Below, piece by piece: positions 56,346 through 64,000 of a DNA stretch of 64,000 bases. The number at the start of each line of letters is the position of its first letter. Within the stretch, counting starts at the first letter, position 1. Location of the stretch: NCBI RefSeq assembly GCF_041146795.1, contig NC_135170.1, positions 25,910,033-25,974,032 on the forward strand, given 5' to 3'. The translations under genes and the position numbers were made by a program. The notes below the pieces were generated by a model that was given only the letters and a program-made list of their open reading frames with translations, was not told the DNA's origin and did not search any database. The DNA comes from Maylandia zebra. Its lineage: Eukaryota; Chordata; Actinopteri; Cichliformes; Cichlidae.

Positions 56346-59030
56346 ACCAATAGAGATTTTATAAGGTAAGTGTCCTCATAAATAGTGAGTACATCAGTAA
56401 TGTCTACAGTATACCCAGTGGTAAATTATAATAGTGCACTACATGGTTTGTGAATTATTTATTGCAATCAATCTTGATATTAACTTGACAGTGATATTAA
56501 GTTGAAAGAGTTTATACTAAACTCTAAGCTCAAGTCATTTTGACATTATAGCCAGTACTGAGTTTTAAATTCGGAGAAGTCTTGAAATGCCACTGGTGTA
56601 CTATTACAGGACATAAACACCTCAGCTATCTGAAATAAAATTCAGAGCAAGACTTTGTATTAATGCCAGACAAGTGTTATATATCTCTACTAGGAATAGA
56701 GTTTAAGAAGGACTGCCAGCTCAGATAATTCAATACTAGAAAATTGTTTGTTATAAAAAAAATGTTAATGTCTTTCTGCAAGGAAAAAATAATCATACAG
56801 TTTTTAAATTTTAATTTAGATGTACTGAGTAAGTGATAAATGATGAATGGAAGGAAAAGTCTGGGATCATAGCCAGAATTACCTTTCATTGCCAAGTTTT
56901 GCACAGACTTGTCTTAATGTCTGCTATCTTACCAGCAGGTCACGAGGTGCTACCATGGTCAAAAATAAATCCAGCAAAGAGAAGAAGCTGTGACTTGTCT
57001 TTTGCATAAGTGAAGGATATATTATAGGACAATATTCAGATATGTTGTTAAGACCATGTCCTAACCTGTAAGAGATTTGTCATCTTAAATAGTCTGTTTA
57101 ATTTCCAAATGTATTTTCCTAAAAAAGCACATGTTTAAAAGTAAGATAAGTTCATTGTAAAATGTTGAGTAAAATAACATATTGTGCATGTTCACTGTGA
57201 TCCAAGAGTTTGCTAGAATAGCAAGAAAAATGCAGAGTAGACACAAAGACAACAAAACAACCAAAACAGGGAAATTACTTATTTCCTCTGCTTCTTTTAG
57301 CTGTGGTATTTTAGAGGAACACATTACAGACAATGCAGTCTAATGTTTTAGTGTCTTGCTAGGTGTACAGTAGCAAGTGTTTAACCTTACTGAATTTTTG
57401 AAATTCTACGATACTGTTACTGTAGTACTGTTTTAATGAGCACAGATGAGTCACTTTGGCCTGCACTTCTGGAGAGACACAGTGACATTTCTCTAGAAAG
57501 ATCTAGCCACTTAAGCTTCCTTAGGAAACACAGTATAAATGGCTACTCATTTGCCTCTATGCTCACAATTTACTTTTGACTATATTCCATTTTTTTTTCT
57601 TTAGAAAATTTCTGTATTTGCAAATCCAGACATTAGGTGTCTCTGATACCTTCAACATTCACAAAGCCTTAAACTCTATGGAGAAAAAGCGAAGAGTGAC
57701 ATAAATAGGAGGTTATTGTCATCAAGTACTCTGCCAAAATAAAAGGTCTGAGGACAAGTAATGACCTGTATGAGAATGACTATTGGTATTTTGGAGACAT
57801 GCAACCACTCCCCACGTAACGTTAACCTGTATGCCATTTTAGATATATAACAATTATGGTGAAAGTGTAGGATTGAGTGAATAATACCTTGGTCATACAG
57901 CCCTAGAGGCTAGTGGTAACCACCTGTCACTTAAGTAGTTGGTCTATTCCCCAACCAGTTGGCAAAAACCTTGTGTTTGCTTTGGCCACTAGCATATTTC
58001 TGCTGTAGCAATTTGAATCGAAGTGATGGATGTATCCAAAAACACTGTCTACTCTCCGAGTTGTACTGAACCTGCCAAAAGTGTAACATAAACTAGAAAT
58101 GGAGGCAGTTGGCTTCAGAGTTATAGTGGCACTTTATGAAAAATTTTGGCTGAGGTGCAGCTTTTACTTTGAAGGCAAACCTTCTCCATTTCCAGTTTCC
58201 ATCACTCTTTCTAGTATTTCTACTGCTGGGCCAGTAGTTAGGAAGTATTCAAAGCATTTTTATCTGAAGAAGTACAGCTAACTGTGGAAATCTGCTAGCA
58301 ACCAGTGCAATAACTGGGAGGTTTTTGGTACAGAATCTTCTTTGATAATTTCACCTAGTTAAGCAACAACCTCACAAAGTGGCTAGAGAAGAAATAATTT
58401 ATGAACCTTTTTAAAATAAATAAATAAATTTTAGATAAATGTGTGATTGAGTAAAGTGTGTGTCATGTCATGTGAGAAACCTCTGTAAATGTTAGACATA
58501 ATTTAATGAAAGCTGTTGTTGAGTGCAAGGTAAGAGACAGGCATTTTCAGATCAGCAGGTTGGCACGCTAGAAAAAGATCACACCATATAGCTAAGGATA
58601 CAGCAACAAGTGAAGCACTGCAGTTTTATACTACAGGCAAGTGTAAATGGGAACAAGGCAAGCAAGCGACCTCAAAAGTAACCTCTATTCCCTGTAGTTT
58701 AAATGTCAGTGCTTTTCTATAATTATGCCTTTGAGACATTCTTATTTACAAAATCCAATGCTGCCCATTTTATCATTATGGGGAGCAATCCTGTTGTACA
58801 TCCCACCATTGCTGGGACACTATTCTGTTATGTTGCTGAAGTGAAGTTTAATCTCCAAACACTTTATTAAAGTTTATGGATTTGGTTTGTTGTAAAACTG
58901 TGTGTTTCAATAAAATATGCTGTTCTTTCTCTTTCTCCACTGTAATAACCTAGAGTAATATTAAAAATGCATGTTAGTTGCATCCAATCTTCATTAGCAT
59001 TTTTATTGAATATAACTATAGACTTTGGTC
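56346..59030. other. Intergenic DNA of the myosin array, nothing recognised
   Basis: Contains element E4 at 56570; otherwise AT-rich sequence with only short random frames. No exon or complete repeat was recognised. Confidence 0.5.
56570..56612 (-). promoter_or_regulatory. Recurrent MYH-array element, copy E4
   Basis: GGAGAAG then TTGAAATGCCACTGGTGTAC and TATTACAGGAC. Two changes in the core and loss of the E-box suggest decay. It lies just upstream of the 54.8-56.3 kb myosin fragment, the same side as E1-E3 relative to their copies. Confidence 0.4.
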
Positions 59031-59035
59031 TAACT

Positions 59036-60396
59036 TGACAAGGTGTCAAAAAACAAATATATACCCATTTCAATTATTTATTTTTACCAGTGAAACCAAT
59101 ATAACATCTCCACATTCACAAATATACATTTCTGACATTCAAAAACAAAACAAAAACAAATCAGCGACCAATATAGCCACCTATCTTTGCAAGGACACTC
59201 AAAAGCCTGCCATCCATGGATTCTGTCAGTATTTTGATCTGTTCACCATCAACATTGCGTGCAGCAGCAACCACAGCCTCCCAGACACTGTTCAGAGAGG
59301 TGTACTGTTTTCCCTCCTTGTAAATCTCACATTTGATGATGGACCACAGGTTCAAATGGGGTTCAGATCAGGTGAACAAGGTGGGCATGTCATTAGTTTT
59401 TCTTCTTTTATACCCTTTCTTGCCAGCCACGCTGTGGAGTACTTGGACGCGTGTGATGGAGCATTGTCCTGCATGAAAATCATGTTTTTCTTGAAGGATG
59501 CAGACTTCTTCCTGTACCACTGCTTGAAGAAGGTGTCTTCCAGAAACTGGCAGTAGGACTGGAAGTTGAGCTTGACTCCATCCTCAACCCGAAAAGGCCC
59601 CACAAGCTCATCTTTGATGATACCAGCCCAAACCAGTACTCCACCTCCACCTTGCTGGCGTCTGAGTCGGACTGGAGCTCTCTGCCCTTTACCAATCCAG
59701 CCACGGGCCCATCCATCTGGCCCATCAAGACTCACTCTCATTTCATCAGTCCATAAAACTTTAGAAAAACCAGTCTTGAGATATTTCTTGGCCCAGTCTT
59801 GACGTTTCAGCTTGTGTGTCTTGTTCAGTGGTGGTCGTCTTTCAGCCTTTCTTACCTTGGCCATGTCTCTGAGTATTGCACACCTTGTGCTTTTGGGCAC
59901 TCCAGTGATGTTGCAGCTCTGAAATATGGCCAAACTGGTGGCAAGTGGCATCTTGGCAGCTGCACGCTTGACTTTTCTCAGTTCATGGGCAGTTATTTTG
60001 CGCCTTGGTTTTTCCACATGCTTCTTGCGACCCTGTTGACTATTTTGAATGAAACGCTTGATTGTTCGGTGATCATGCTTCAGAGGTTTTGCAATTTTGA
60101 GACTGCTGCATCCCTCTTCAAGATATCTCACTATTTTTGACTTTTCTGAGCCTGTCAAGTCCTTCTTTTGACCCATTTTGCCAAAGGAAAGGACGTTGCC
60201 TAATAATTATGCACACCTGATATAGGGTGTTGATGTCATTAGACCACACCCCTTCTCATTACAGAGATGCACATCACCTAATATGCTTAATTGGTAGTAG
60301 GCTTTCGAGCCTATACAGCTTGGAGTAAGACAACATGCATGAAGAGGATGAAGTGGACAAAATACTCATTTGCCTAATAATTCTGCACTCCCTGTA
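59036..60396 (-). mobile_element. Tc1-like DNA transposon, disabled
   Basis: Transposase is on the minus strand. The 5' end near 60396 (plus ...CACTCCCTGTA) has an outer TTGCCTAATAATTCTGCAC (60370-60388) and an inner near-identical direct repeat TTGCCTAATAATTATGCAC (60196-60214), the IR/DR arrangement seen in Sleeping-Beauty-like elements. I could not find the matching inverted repeat at the other end. Homology seems to run out near 59036, so the 3' end is probably truncated. Confidence 0.8.
59161..60176 (-). pseudogene. Tc1-like transposase, frameshifted at the catalytic Glu
   Basis: The frame from the ATG at 60176 reads MGQKKDLTGSEKSKIVRYLE, a helix-turn-helix, then a GRKKHVEKPRRKIT basic segment, WTDEMRVSLDGPDGWARGWI (first catalytic Asp), a Gly-rich block, and FMQDNAPSHASKYS (second Asp) up to CSPDLNPI. 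There a small indel brings in a stop (59352) exactly where the family has Glu-(H/N)-LW. The next frame continues NLWSIIKCEIYKEG to GGYIG at 59161. So two Asp of the DD34E triad are intact and the Glu is lost. Codons elsewhere are clean, implying recent inactivation. Confidence 0.9.
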
Positions 60397-60826
60397 TATG
60401 ATACTGAAAGTATTTCTTTAATATCGAATTATTATCTTATTTGTTTAAATGATATGACAGTGGGAATTAATTGTCATTCTAAATGGACATTTTGCTTATT
60501 ATAGAGCATTTATGTTTAAATAATCTTAGGTTATGTAAGATATGGTTTCTTTAGTAAAGCTAACCTTGCTAGCACTGATACTGAAAGCTAGGATGAATGT
60601 TAAGCAGAGGTGCTGTCCTCATTTGCTAAATGTCCTGTAAGTATAAATGATGATTCTTCTGTTGAATATTATATTTTCCAATGTGAATTTTGTAAAAAAA
60701 ATTATACTGATTAAATGTAATGAAGTCACAGGAAAGAGTTTATTGAATTAATACATTGCAAACAGACAATTTAGCAGCTGTTTCATATTTTATGAACGCT
60801 GACAAAAGGTTCCAAATAGATGTCTC
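60397..60826. other. 3' flank of the last myosin copy
   Basis: AT-rich DNA that should hold the 3' UTR of the 60.8 kb myosin copy. A likely polyadenylation signal on the minus strand is AATAAA (plus TTTATT near 60740). Nothing else was recognised. Confidence 0.45.

Positions 60827-64000
<3,174 letters not shown>

Noticed and set aside
59799-60140. 113-aa plus-strand frame
   Set aside because: Lies antisense to the Tc1 transposase frame, which has clear family motifs.

Overview
This is nuclear DNA from a ray-finned (teleost) fish. The evidence is split vertebrate genes with GT-AG introns, a teleost tRNA-type SINE, fish-type Tc1, hAT and Harbinger DNA transposons, and several LINE families. 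The species cannot be named from the window; nothing bacterial, organellar or viral was seen.

Left part (1-26 kb), plus strand, three genes. pet100 (5530-7885, 4 exons, 78 aa) encodes a cytochrome c oxidase assembly factor, with NRF-1-like and ETS-like sites just upstream. stxbp2 (9841-18096, 19 exons, 592 aa) encodes a Munc18/Sec1-family syntaxin-binding protein. A pcp2-like gene (20648-25662, 15 exons, about 770 aa) encodes a greatly expanded GoLoco-motif protein. PET100, PCP2 and STXBP2 are also neighbours in human (recalled), so this is a conserved block. The pcp2-like gene is the most unusual item: a three-exon cassette that starts and ends in phase 0 is repeated four times, giving nine recognisable GoLoco cores where mammalian PCP2 has two.

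Right part (26-64 kb), minus strand, a tandem array of sarcomeric myosin heavy chain genes. One copy (26235-37448) is intact: 39 coding exons whose lengths sum to 5820 nt, 1939 aa. It is tail-to-tail with the pcp2-like gene. The four further copies seen are all broken: a remnant at 42.6-43.7 kb, a copy at 44.2-48.1 kb lacking 25 internal exons, a fragment at 54.8-56.3 kb, and a copy from 60.8 kb to the window end that carries a solo LTR inside an exon, an exon-exon fusion and a lost splice donor. Short elements sharing a motif (TGTCACTGGTGTACAGTTGC in the best copies) recur four times in the array's intergenic DNA and may be old regulatory sequence duplicated with the genes.

Mobile DNA is abundant: Harbinger and Penelope-like relics (0.2-1.2 kb), a SINE (4.7 kb), a Tc1 relic in a pet100 intron, a LINE 3' end touching the stxbp2 start, oppositely oriented LINE relics (18.9-20.3 kb), a LINE 3' end in the first coding intron of the intact myosin gene, a near full-length LINE (48.5-52.95 kb) carrying a nested hAT element with a perfect 8-bp target duplication, and a Tc1-like element (59.0-60.4 kb) whose transposase is broken at the third catalytic acidic residue.
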